Origin: Owenia fusiformis
Lineage: Eukaryota; Annelida; Polychaeta; Sabellida; Oweniidae
DNA: 60,000 nt
Direction: 5' to 3'
Assembly (NCBI GenBank): GCA_903813345.2
Contig: CAIIXF020000009.1
Coordinates: 4,280,001-4,340,000 of the forward strand
Part shown: positions 24,101-37,700 of the stretch, piece after piece
How the letters are laid out: every line of letters begins with the position of its first letter
Numbering within the stretch: position 1 is the stretch's first letter
Translations under genes and position numbers: made by a program
The notes under the pieces: generated by a model
The model's input: the letters and a program-made list of their open reading frames with translations, nothing else
Told to the model about the DNA's origin: nothing
Database searches by the model: none

Positions 24101-27100
24101 AAATTATCAGGTTAAACCGGTAGCGGGCAGCCGGTAGTTGCAGTCGGGAATACAAACTAAGTTTACAATTGATCATGTATTGGCCAGAATGAAAACTGAA
24201 GCAATAAGCAATACACCGACGACCACAGTGACTATAAACAATGATGTAAATAGAAAGCATCCTTATAATTAATTATTTAGAGTGATGCTGGCCAATCAAA
24301 TTGCAAGAGTATGACTTGCCGATTCGATATGTTGACATGTTCGTCTTTGTGCCGTTATGTACACTTTCCGTCGTTAGTCGATAATATATGAAAATATGAT
24401 TGAAAATTTCAGCTTTTGCAGATAATGAATTAGGAATTACCTTAACTGCCATCCCAAATATATCAGAACCTGTGCTAGCTGCAGTGAATTGTGCATTAGG
24501 TACACAATCAGTGTTTGTTTCCGTAATATGAATGACATCTTGTGGCACTTGCAGCACTTTACTTGCAACCTAAAATGTACATCATGCATTAATTACAGCT
24601 TACAGAGAATGTTGTATCAGAAACGCAGCCAGTGCTTGTTTCTGTTAAAACGTTTATTACTGAACTCTGGTACTTAGTTTCAGACGGTAATATTATTGTT
24701 TTCAGCACAATTTAGTTCGTTTATCACTCTCAGTAATAATACAATTAGAATTAAAATAATCACAGTTGCAAACTTGTGCTATCCCACAATCCCACAGGTA
24801 TACCACCATCTTTATTACTCACTAAAATCAAATTACTTCATAATTTATCAATTAATCTTATTACTAAAATTCACGTGATATCTAACTGTAAAATAATATA
24901 ATGATTACAAAACAGATCCGATGGATGTACCTGTATTAGCTTTGTATGGAGTCCTTGGCCCAATTCAACGCCGCCATGATTAACCCATACAGAACCATCA
25001 GTGTAGATGTTCACAAGAGCTGCACCCTAAATGAAAATATTCCAAAGTAATCATGGGTGATTCCTAATTTCTTCATAGCCCATAAGTTAAAGTCATAGTA
25101 TAATCTGCTTTTAAGCCTATGTCTTTAAAAACCGAGATCGGCAATATAGAAAATATAGGTGAAATACATATTCCTGGCGACAGTAAGTGAAAGTAAGTGA
25201 ACAAGTACTATGTTTTGTAATATAATGTATTTGCCAGATAAATTGTAAAATACCTGGGACCATAGATGTACCGGTACCCCAACATTCCTGCTAATAGGGG
25301 TTATATATAAACCTCGCTTGTTCCATTTGGATTTCCTACAATATAAAGAACACTCAGTTAAAATGATCTACAAGGGAAAGTAAGAAAGAAAAGCTTCACA
25401 TTGTCTTATATGCGTGTCAATTGTTTAGTTTAAATGCTTCAAGGAGGATTTAAGGATGTACATATTTAACACTCACTGATTATATTCTTCAACAATTTTC
25501 CTTTTCTCCACATAATTGCTACTTTCTAAACATCTCAGCCAACACGAATGCATGGTAGGTACGTCGGGTAGTTCACGTCCAAGAGGTGTCAAGTCCCCAA
25601 TCTTAAGCATGTTCACCTCATGTACCTGACGGAACATTGTATAGTACATCTGGTATGTGATGCAATGTAATGCAAGACGGATTGGCCCCAAGAATGCAAT
25701 CTTGATATTTTCAAACAGTCAGTAAGGAAAATGTCGTTAATTGTCAGACAATAAACTGGCTATAAATCATAATCAGCAATCCAACTTTTCAGTTATGTAA
25801 AAAGATCACAAGACTCCGATTTAAAATCTGAAGTGAAAAAATGGCGACTGTTAGATTTCAAAGTGTAATACACATAGATATATGGATATTGCGTACTTGG
25901 AGCCAATCCTCAATAAATGTAATGGGTAGAATTAAAAAATTAAATCAAAAAGACTAAACCGTTTCATAGAACCACGGACAACGTTACTCAATTAAAAGAA
26001 TTGAAAATTAGTTAAAAGTTTATTTTAAATCTGAACTTGTTTGTACTGTCTCTAATAAACCCAAACTTACTTGCTCAACGGGCAATTCAAGCCTTAATGC
26101 AACATCATTGATTATAGCTTGTGTGAAAACCATTGACGGAATGGTTATTGAAGCTCGTATTGGCATTCCCATATTTATGTTTGTTTCACATGTGTAGCCC
26201 GTGGCCTTCACATTGTTAAATGCATAGCCTTGGTCACAAACCAGAAACAGCAATTGGATGCCTATGTACTGCAATTATAACAACCATTATTCCATAATAA
26301 CATGTTTTCCCTGGGAAAATAACAGGGAATAAAAGTGTTATTTGAAAAATCCCGTATCAGATCCCGTATCAGCCAAAATCCCGTATCAGATCCCGTATTG
26401 GATCCCGTATCAGCAAAAATCCCGTATCAGATCCCGTATCAGAAATATTCCCGGTAATTTCTCTTGAGTTTTACGCTTTTCGTCTAGCACATCTCTACAG
26501 GAAGTAAAAAAATCGTTTGGAAAATTGAAATTATTGAAATTATTATCATCTAGTTTACGTCTATTACTGTGACAAAGGTCTGTTACTGTGACAAATATGT
26601 CTAGGTATGCAACAGAGGATGTTGATGACTTCATTAAAGGTCAAGAAAATATCAATACTTCGAAGAAAACTAAAAGTGACATAAAAATCCCGCCGGTAGA
26701 TTTTTTACGGAGTGAGAGGAATGAACTCAGACCGATCGAGGAGATAGATCCCCAATTTTATGTCACAATCATTGGATGATGACATACAAAAATTGAAAAA
26801 AAAATATTATGAAATAAATAGGTTATTGATGGTCGTGATGGAATATGGATTTATTCCTTGAGAAAATATGATATTGGCCTCAGAAAATATCATATTGACA
26901 CTCGGGCTATCGCCCTCGGTCAATATGATATTTTCCTTGGCCAATATCATATTTTCCCTCGGAATAAAATCCATATTCCATCCCTCCCATTAAATAACCT
27001 ATATATATGAAATATACATGTAAAGTATAATTTCAAGTTGGATCTTTGTAAGGGAGGATTGGACAAGTTGACAAGGGTGGTGTTCAATTCACAATCACCC

Positions 27101-30100
27101 TGCTGCAATACCACCTATTTGTGATTCACTTATCCGTTTGATTGAGATAAATTACAAATTAACCGCACTCGGTAACAGCATATGACAAGATTTCCAGATA
27201 CGATCACCTATATACAGGGTGTTCAGGAAATAAAGATAATAATGTCATAACATTTTGATTTATTCATGGATTTCAGTAAAATTTGCAGGGATTATAGTTT
27301 CAATATATCTAAACTTACTTTTGGAGTTTCAGCTTCAAGCGATTTGATTTGTCATTTCTGTGGTTGGCATAGCAACGCAAGTAGCGCTAAGGCGGGGCAC
27401 ATGGAATAACTGCAGCAGTTTCTGTGTTACATTTAGCATGGCAAACCGATTTTGACTCCATATTTAAAGCTTTCTTGGTGCATCTCCATGATAAAATTCT
27501 TCTATTGTTTTGATTTATGATTATAGAAGAGTCAAATAAAAGAATGCTTTTTAATGATATTCAATGGGATTTTCATGAATTAATGCAGGCATTACATAGA
27601 AAGCAACCCGGGATGCAATTTCTCTTCCACTTGGTGCAATTCCCCCTCCCATACTGCTGCCGTAATCACTAAAGAAATTGATCAGCTGAGATTAGAGCAA
27701 CTTCAGCATCCAACTTATTCACCTAACCTAGCGCCAAATGATTTATACTTCTTCGCTGAATCAAAACGGGACTTAAGAGGACATGCATTTGAGAATACCC
27801 ATGTCATACTGTGAACGTGGGGAATTCACAAAAACTAAGAATATGTATCGGCTTTAAATGTTTTTATTCTCCAACGTCACACAGGACTAAAAACACTCCT
27901 GAAACACAGGCATACAAGATTTGTTTAACATCGAATGCCTTTTTATAGCAAACATACAAAAAATGTAATCTTAATTCCCAAACTCTGATTCTGTAAATGT
28001 AGGTCAAACTCATGTTTATACAATTATAGCAACATTACATGCATTATGTAAGAATTTCTAAATATACATTAGAAATACAATCTTACTGTATAACTAAGAC
28101 CAATCTTGTGTTAATCTCTCGGAATGAGGAGAATAAATAGATTTGATGGAAAGTTGAAAATGCAAAATAATTCTGAAAACTGAAAATGAACATTGGTTAC
28201 ATCTTATAACAATGTCTCCTTCAAAAGTAGCATAAAAATATAGCTCAAAACATAATGTTACATACCTTTATCATAACATACATGTACAACCTCTGCTTAT
28301 GCAGGTATCGTCTCAAAATCATTTAGAATTTGAAAATACATGCGATGCAAACTAAACATGGCCGCCCAACACTGTACAAAAAGACCTTTACCTGTATGCT
28401 ATTCCCGGGAAACATTTCCCACACTATCACAATACGTTCGCATGTATTAAACAGATTTCAGGAAATGAGTCAAGAATAATTCGGTGAAGTATCTGAATAA
28501 GGTTCAAGAGGCAAATAGTTAGTGTCTAAATTGGAGGAAATTATTGTAGAATAAATTGATAAATGGCAAAAAATTTCAGGCTTATAGTTATAATTATCTT
28601 TAAGCATCCATTTTAAGTTCTAAACATGATAGAATCTCTTTTTAAAACATTTAAAGCATGCAAATATACTGCAGTTATTCCACCTGCCCCGCCTTAGCGC
28701 TACTCGCGTTGCTATGACAACCACAGAATCAACCAATTAAATCACCTGGAGCTGAAACTCCAACAATAAGTAAAAATATGTTAAAACTATAATCTCTGAA
28801 ACTTTCAATGCAATGCATGAACAAATAAAAAAGTTATGACATTATTATCTTTATTTCCTGAACACCCTGTACTTTTATATCTTAAGTCGATTTTTTTGCT
28901 GGTGACACAAACATTCTCACGGAGAAATCTAGATAATCGTAATAATGAATCCGGAAACTGACGCGAATGATGAAGCCGCTAACGAAATCATAAAATATGA
29001 TGTATTTCCTATAGGAAGAAATTATTGCCATATTTGAATTTTAAATTTTGGTTGTTATATTTTTCGATAGAAAATTACTGGAAAAATTCCAAGATTCCCC
29101 CAAAAAGATAAAAGCTGGACTTACAGTTTCGGTCAATCTTGAAAAGAAGCTTCCGTCAGCGTACAAGTTGACTTCGTGAGCCAATATCTTCCCATCTTTG
29201 TTGCACCCAACCTGTAAAAGCATTTGTTATACTATTATTCCAATTCCATTTTTTTGTATATATCAACACGTTTAAAAACACGAACAATCGAACAGGCTTT
29301 AAAGCATTGATCTAAAGATTCTTTGAATAAAACGATTCTTTATGTAAAGTGAGGACTGTGTTTGTGATTTTACTAATCTACCTATTATGTGAACATCGTC
29401 CCGATTTAAGATATTCCAGGATTGGGATTTAAAAATACTCTTTTCAAGAGATACTCCTTTCAAGGCTGTTAACAACATTCGGCATTTATCGGCTAACGAA
29501 AAAAAACATATTTCAAAAATAAATATTTCAAGAACTGTAAGTATCGGTCACATTGATCATCAAGAAATTAGGAACTATACTGTTTTTCTAAATATTTGTA
29601 AGTTGTAGTGTTTGGAAATGTTTGTAAAAAGTACCTACACATCTTAATATATGTATTGTTATTTTTAAATCTTGATGAAGTCGTTTTAAGGCAGTGAAAT
29701 ACCTTGTATTTGGCATGGAACTTGATACTCTTTCCTGTTTTCCTCATGTCTGTTTCACGATCAAGAATGAGTCTTGCCGGTCTGTTGAACCTTAAAGATA
29801 TCAAAATCCATAATATCGTAAATAGGATATATGTAGATGGTAAAGATGTCTGTAATATATGAAATTTAGAAAAATATATAATTAATTGAAGGTAGCTATA
29901 TTTAACTTTTTTTGACAGAAATATTTTTTCAATATACATATGATGATATCTTGCAGCGAGAATAATTTGTCATTTGGAATAATTTTTATTTCTTCCTGCC
30001 CAAAAATATATAAATGAATAATTTTAATAGTACTTGGTTGCTGCCAATGCAGCAACTGCTCCGACCGGCTCAGAACAAAATAATTTTCCTCCAAATCCAC

Positions 30101-31742
30101 CACCAACTCTCTTCACATGACATCTGACACGATTCTTAGGGACTCCAAGCATTTGGCTGATGCTTGCCTGAAACAGAGAAGTAAACCTTAGAAAAACATT
30201 CCGTATGTTTGATTATTACCTCTAAATCTAAAACATTAAAAACAAGTAAATCTCAAATTGTGCAAACCTGAACAATATTGAGGCACTGAGTTGATATTGT
30301 GATATCTATCTCCCCTGCTTCTCCTGTAGGTACAGCAATACAAGATTGGGGTTCTAGGTAGAAATGCTCTTGTGAACCCATGGACATTTCCCCTACAACA
30401 ATGGCACAATATCTGTTCAAACCCTTTGAGGGCAGATATAATACAATGATTGTAGTAATGTTCAGATGACACATGTTTTAAGCTATGTTCTAAATGGTGT
30501 TAATCCTGAAATTTTGCACTGTATGTTTTCGATGCGCATGCATTAATATTGATTATCACTGAATACTTGACATAATGGGCAACTGCAGTCTCTACAAGCA
30601 TATTCTAAGTCAAAACTACCTTCAAACACCAAATCAGCTTCTTTGAATCCAGTCTCTACATCTCCTACATCTAAAACCTTTGGATTTGGACGGTAACGTT
30701 TCTCACTGATAGCAGACTACAATATGAATAAGGTACTAGTCATGTAACAGCGCACACTTATTACTTGGAATATCTTTATGGTTCTAAACAAGAAAAAGAA
30801 ATATATTTAATAGCAATTGTACCTCTAAATTGAGAACAGCAGGAAGGTCCTCATACGCTACGTGAACATGTTGTCTGGCGGCCATGGCTTGTTCAAGGGT
30901 CTCTGCTACAATGGCTCCAATGGTGTGTCCATGATATAATACCTTGAAGATAATGTTATGAACACTAGCATGAAAGTAGAGAATCGGAAAACGCCTGTAG
31001 AATATTTAACATTCGGATTTTTTGAATAATATAAGTGCAACTTATAGAATCCAGAGGGGGAGACCCCCTGCTCACATTAGGGTTAATATGTCCTGAAAAT
31101 GCAGGAATGTCGGAGAATTCTGAAACATTGACATTTATCGACCAGCAGTGAATTAAACTGATTTTGTATATGATGTTAGTACCTTTTCATGGGCGAATAT
31201 ACCCTCTGTTGTTATGTAACCATCTACTGGGTAAGGTATGTCCTTGTATTCGAGGAAGCCTTTAACACCAGGCATGCTTTTTGCCTTAGATGCATCAATA
31301 CTGAGTATCTTTGCATGGACTCTCTTTCCAGTTACCAAAGCAATGTGAACTTCATCTGTACCAATTGTACAATTTACACTTAGCATAGCAGTTGAGAAAT
31401 AAATGATGCCAGTATAGTAGTCTCTACAAATTGCTATGAAATAACTATACCGCATGACGGAAAATGATATAGTCAAAACGGATTCTTGCAAGTTTGGCAA
31501 TATTTTTTTTGCGATAATATTGTCTTTAGTTCTTTTCAACTAAAAGATTTCTTACTGCTATATGTAGGTAGGTCATCACAGAACATTGCTTCACCAGTCG
31601 CCTGTTGAAAGGCAGATTTATGCAGTACCGGTTTGCCAACAAAATCAATACCATCCTGGTATTCTGGTAAAGTCTCAAATATCTGACTCCCACTACTTAG
31701 TGGTCTATGTCTTACACTTGCCAAATCATGAACGATGTCACT
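21107..31742 (-). CDS. Oxidase gene exons 16-33: molybdopterin domain
   Basis: Exons: 31556-31742, 31183-31355, 30823-30942, 30620-30716, 30268-30392, 30034-30167, 29703-29790, 29125-29211, 26071-26268, 25477-25625, 25254-25335, 24931-25026, 24441-24569, 23638-23712, 23371-23544, 22875-22961, 21420-21587, 21107-21271. Conserved features are [16 protein letters not shown], the STQ glutamine that contacts molybdenum (bovine Q767), [19 protein letters not shown], and the catalytic glutamate of GVGEPPL (bovine E1261). Changed features: bovine E802 is Leu (GGKL), R880 is Leu or Gln by alignment, and the AFRGFGGPQ loop is replaced by [11 protein letters not shown] with only the Arg kept. The frame is open with no stops, so the gene looks functional yet diverged in substrate choice. 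Confidence 0.9.
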
Positions 31743-34700
31743 CTGGAATTAGCAATTACGTACAATTGATTGGTATAAATGCAAAAATGTGTGTAATATG
31801 ATGCAAATCTTAAGCATAATTTTGTTTAACTCTCACTTGGTGAAATCAATAAAATAATATATATAAAGATGTTTTATTTTCGGATATTTGTGTAAAAAAA
31901 TGCGTAATAATACAGTATTTCCATTCAGTATTGTAATTATTATATTATATTATGAAGGAAAAAAATATAATCAGCATAATATACTATATTATATACAGAT
32001 TAATATAATATAATTAAAAATAAGTGAGATCCAAATATATTATTTGTACATATAAACATTTACCAAATCCAATTATCTCAATAAGAAAATGTAGCAGGAT
32101 GTTTTATTCCCGGTATAATATTATTTTTTAGAATTATTTGCCCCAATTTATATTTATTCTGTCTTTCTAAAATATTATTTGGTCATATTTATCAATCCAA
32201 ACTGATGATTGCAGTCTATATAGATTTTTTTCCATTCTAAAAATATTATTTTCTTGTATTTTCCAATCTACGCAGGATATATCAAATTATATTGTATTAT
32301 TTGGGTTCTAAAAAATATTATACGCGATTATTCTCGCCCAACTTGATATACAATCCATCTGCTTAATTACTTAACCAAACAAAACAAAGAATGCACAGCA
32401 TGACAGTTAATAGGATCAACCGTTCTACTGGCCTTCTCATCTCTATTACTTACACATGTCACACTTATTTTATTTTGACTGTTCTATTTCCATTTGAAAA
32501 ATATTAACAAAAAAATATTAAGAAGAAAGAAAGTTAATTTGATTTAAATTAATGTTAACAATGGAGTAGAAATGTGAAAAAGTCATCAATTAAAAATTAA
32601 AAAATTAACTTTCCAATGAGTTAATCGATTCAATCCAAATTTTAACACAATGTAAATCATAGAAATCATAGAGATTCTATACAATAAAACAAATATGAAA
32701 AACTTAATTTGCAAATTATTATTTTTTGTGGAAATTAGAACAATCGGCTCTAGATATTAATCCATTAACTCCAACAAACGGATTAACTCTCACAAACGGA
32801 TTTAGTAATCAGTGAACAAAACTCATCTGATAGAAATTGAAAAAACTTAGGGATTAAAGTATTATTTATATTGCTCTGAAATCAATACATGAATGTGCGA
32901 TGATGAAAATCTGCATGATTTTGAAAGAATTGTTGGCCAAGGGGAGGGGATCGTTACTCGTTAGGTACGGGCCTGTATAAAATGCGTAATGTTTTAAGCT
33001 TTTTAAACTTAATATGGCAGACAAACAATGGAGTGAAAATGTGAGGAAACCCATTGATTAAAAATTAACTTTCCGTTGAGTCAATCAATTTAATCCAAAT
33101 TTTAACACAATGTTAATCATAACATAAGGGACATTATACAATCAAATAAATATGAAAAACTGAATTTTTGAATTATTTTTTTGTGGAATTTAGAACTGTT
33201 GGCTGTAGGAAATTAATCCATTGCCACTAACAAACGGATTAGTATCAGTGTTTACGAAACTCATATTAAAGAAATTGAATAATTGGGGATTAAAGTTTTA
33301 CTTATCATATTGCTCTGACATACATGTACTGTATGCCAATATGTTATTTACATCAGTCTGTTCTACCATGCACCAATTTGCTCAAAGCATAATCATCGCT
33401 TTGTCAGATGAAACATTAAGAATAAATGTAAAATGTCCCCGCTTTATTTTCATTATCAAACAACTAAAATACCGAATATATATTTTAAAATGGAAAACAA
33501 AGAGAGGTTAATAAAACCAGCTTTAATTTTAAAAAAAGTCTATATAGCTAATTGTAGTAGAAACAAATGTATATACCTCATGGACTAATCTGTTGTTTAT
33601 ATCCCTGGTTTATATCTCAGATATTATATGAATAACAGAAAACACATGAATTGTGAAATGTGAGAGAATACAAGTTTTAATTTTGTTTTAGCATGACTTA
33701 ACACCACTTGCATCAGTTAATCTAATGCACGTTTCCTAATTTATTATCAGTGATTTGCCAGAAGAAATCAGGAGCAATACATCCAATATATTACAGGCTC
33801 GTAATAAGTTTTAGCCCGGGGGATCAATTTTCAAAACAAACCAAGGGGTCACAATTGGTAATTTTGGCCCAAAATCACTTAACAGTGCTCAGATTGGTAA
33901 AAATGTAGGATTTTGAAAGAATTTTGGCAAGGAGGAAGGGGATTTACTTGAACCCAACGACCCCCCCCCCCTCCCTGGCCATGGACCAATACCAAATTCG
34001 TAATGTACTGATATATAGCAGTTTCGTGTCATAAATGTTTTGTGTTGTTTGTGAAGTGATTAAAGGTGTTTGTGTAAGAGGGGGCTTTAAGTGTTGTTTA
34101 TTGTAAACTTAATTTGACAGAGAAACAATTGAGTTAAATTGTATGGAAACCCAATGGGGTAAAAATGTGAGGAAACCCATTGATTAAAATTAACTTTCTG
34201 TTAAATGGATCAATTAAATCCAAATTTTAACACAATGTTAATCATAACATAAGGGACATTATACAATCAAATTAATACGAAAAACTAAATTTGCAATGTA
34301 TTTTTCATTTGAAATTAGAACCAACTGCTGCAGAAATTAATCCATTAACTCTAACAAACAGATTATTTATCAGTGTAAACAAAACTCAAATCATGGAAAT
34401 TGAATAATTAGGGATTAAAGTTTGACTTATTATATTGCTCTGAAATGTCAATGTATGTGAAGTGAAAAACTACATGATTTTGAAAGTATTGTTGGCCACG
34501 GGGAGGGGGGTCCTTGGCTAAGGGTCTGTTTAAAATGCGTAATGTGTTTATTGAATATTGAGCAGTTCCGTGTCATGATTGTTTTTCCGGTTGGCAAAGT
34601 GACTACAGGTGGTTGTTTGTACCTGTGTAAGAGGGGATCGATTTAAATGTTGTTTGCTATAAACTTTATGTGACAGAAAAACGATGGAATAAAAATGTGA

Positions 34701-37700
34701 GGAAAACCAATTAATTAAAAATTCAAAAAATTAACTTTACAATGAATTAATTGATTGAATCAAAAATTTAACACAATGTTAATCATAACAATAGGGACAT
34801 TATACAATCAAATATATATGTAAAAACTTATTTTGCAAATTATTTTTGTGGAATTAAGAGCCATCAGCTGTAGAGATTAATCCATTAACCCTAACAAATG
34901 GATTAATTATCAGTATGAATGAAACTCATTTCAAAGGAATTGAATAATTAGGGATTAACGGCTTGAAAATAACAGCGTATAATCGGTTTTTGATTGCAAA
35001 TGCCAACATATTATTTGCTCCTGACAGGAATATTATTCTATATTATATGGTATTATATGTTGTTCCCTTTAAATAATACACAAATAATATTATTAAATCA
35101 AAAATAATTCTTAAAAATACGTATTATATTTTTTCCGCTATAATAAAAGAAATAACTGCCTATTATACAGGGGAAAATATTCTCTACGATTCTCTCTTAA
35201 AGCAACTTATTTAGCAGTATATTAAACATGTCTAAGTGTCTATCTTAATAATGTACCTCTGTACTACGAAGGCTTGGCTGAACATTAATGTAAAACTTGA
35301 AGAAAATGCTGGTTGTAAGCGATCTCTTGTAGTTGGAACTTCCACCAACAGAGGGCATTGATACATTGAGCTCATCTCCTAGGAGACCACAAACAAAGGA
35401 CATAGTATCATCTGTCCATTCTCTGAAGAGGTAAAAAGCATTGGTATAACATCATAATGAAAATCCTGTTATCTAAAACTAAAGCTTTTAAATTTTTAAG
35501 AACTTGCATTTTGTACATTTTGGATTAATATATATCTTTGTAGTGTATTCTCAATCTTCGTTCTTTGATACAAATTGAACGTCTAATAAAAAGTAGAAGT
35601 ACAACTTCTCACCTTCCTCTAGTTTGTTCTCTAATTTGATTAGCAAGAACAGTTTTATTTGTAATACCACCATAGCAAAGAACCAAATCCTTTATGATGT
35701 TAGTGCCAGGATTAAACTTCACTCTCATTGCTGAGTTGATGGTGGCGCTGACCAAATCTGTCATTTCTGCATGCTTGTGCCAATATAAATGCTCATCCTA
35801 TAAGAAACAAAAACAACGAATTTACTATTCTTTTAAGCATCATGTGCCCATAAAAATATGTATCTGGTTTGTAGAGCTAATTCCTGCACTTCATGATTTC
35901 TTAAGTTGTAAGCTAATGGACCAAATCAATTTAATTGAACGAAATCAAACATATTCTCTTAAAGAATCATTATACGGGATTTTATAGGTTACTTTTGGCT
36001 GATGGTTTATATATGGACCTACTTGCTCCATAAATGGAATATGTACAGCGGTAATCAACTCATCAGATTGTAAAGCAGATTTGCCATCCTCTTTGTATAG
36101 TTTCAAAACTTGCCTTCTCTCAGTAGATTTATCTGAGTGTATAATAGGAAGGTTATTACACTTCACAACCAGCTCATGAAATCCTGGTTTTTAAATATAA
36201 AGTGTATCGACAACAGAACCACATGCTTTCTTGTATTCATTATGATGTCACAATCTAATCATTAAGTAGCACCAATTTGGCATTGACTTCTTTACAATAT
36301 CTTACCTAATAGATTATATATATCCACTGTTGCTTCAATTGCTATCATCATTGTACAGATGTCAGATGTTGATCCTTCACTTGCAAGGTTACTGCCAATG
36401 CTCTACAACATGGTGGTTCATAAATTTTATATAAAATATCAAGATAGCCTATTAATGTTGTACATTAATCCTTAATTTTCAATATCTTCATTTGTAAATA
36501 TAACCTTGGGATAGGTTCATCTCAATTAGGTTTTTGTAGGTTATGTTTTTTGAACTGGTAATACAATTGCTAAATGTATTTTTACTTACAGCTACATTCC
36601 TCAGCTGCTGTCCACCTATTTGATGAAGCATATCTAAAATACTCTCTAGACCAGCCTTCTTCATTCCTAAATGACAACGTATTAAAAGTTCGATTAATAT
36701 GTAATGAAGGGTCAATATACATCACGGAAAAAAGAAACATTAATACCAGAGTGGTAGAGTTGCCTATTTGTAGTTATGGAAATCACTGATACACAAAAAT
36801 ATGAAGTTCATATGGAAAAGGTCACATTTTCCTTAAACGTACCTTGCCCTTAAATCCGGCAGGAAAATATGTAGGAAAACAGTACCTCCAATAGTTTAAC
36901 TATTAAGGTTGTTTTTTGGGGCTTCAATATACAGTTTGATCTGTATCACAATACAAAACAACCCAATTAAGGGCGAATGGTTTAACTTTGGTTGAAATAT
37001 GTAATTAGTATACCTTCACTTTTTGAAGCTTGTATCTCGATAAATTCATACAGTGATGCAAGTGTGACTGTTGCTCCAGTCTCAATACACGTATCAGTTT
37101 CTTTCATAATGTTTAGGTCTTGAACATTAGTCAGGCAAATAACCACCGTTTTGTTTTGACTGTTGCGTATGTATCTTCCTGAATAAAACAAAATAAACAA
37201 AAATGGGTTACATATTTTAATATAGTAGCTATTTCCTATTTTAGACAACATTGTTTTGAAATATAACATCGTCTCAAATATTAACAATATACATAGCTAT
37301 AGATTCTAGCATCAACTTGAATTCCAGCTTACCTACACTTGTTGCTCCAACTGTGAAAATTGCATCCGGATACCGTCGCTTCAGCTGACATACTTCATCC
37401 AGGTTGCCAGGTCTATACCAGTCCACATTTGGACTCTTGAAGCAAACACTCTTGGTTTGGTAGGATGTATCCAACTAAGGCATAGATAAGATGAGAAGCT
37501 ATGATAGATAGGTAGATAGGTAATGACCCTCGATACCAAGTCGCTTGTAGAGCTGTAGTGGCTAGCCCTTATGGCTTGAGCGGTATAGCGTCAGCCTTTG
37601 GAGCGGAAGGTCCTGGGTTTGATTCCAGTACAAGGCAGTGAATTTAGCACAGTCCCTTTCATGTCTAGGATCTGGCTCGTTACATGTCAGCTCCCTGGAC

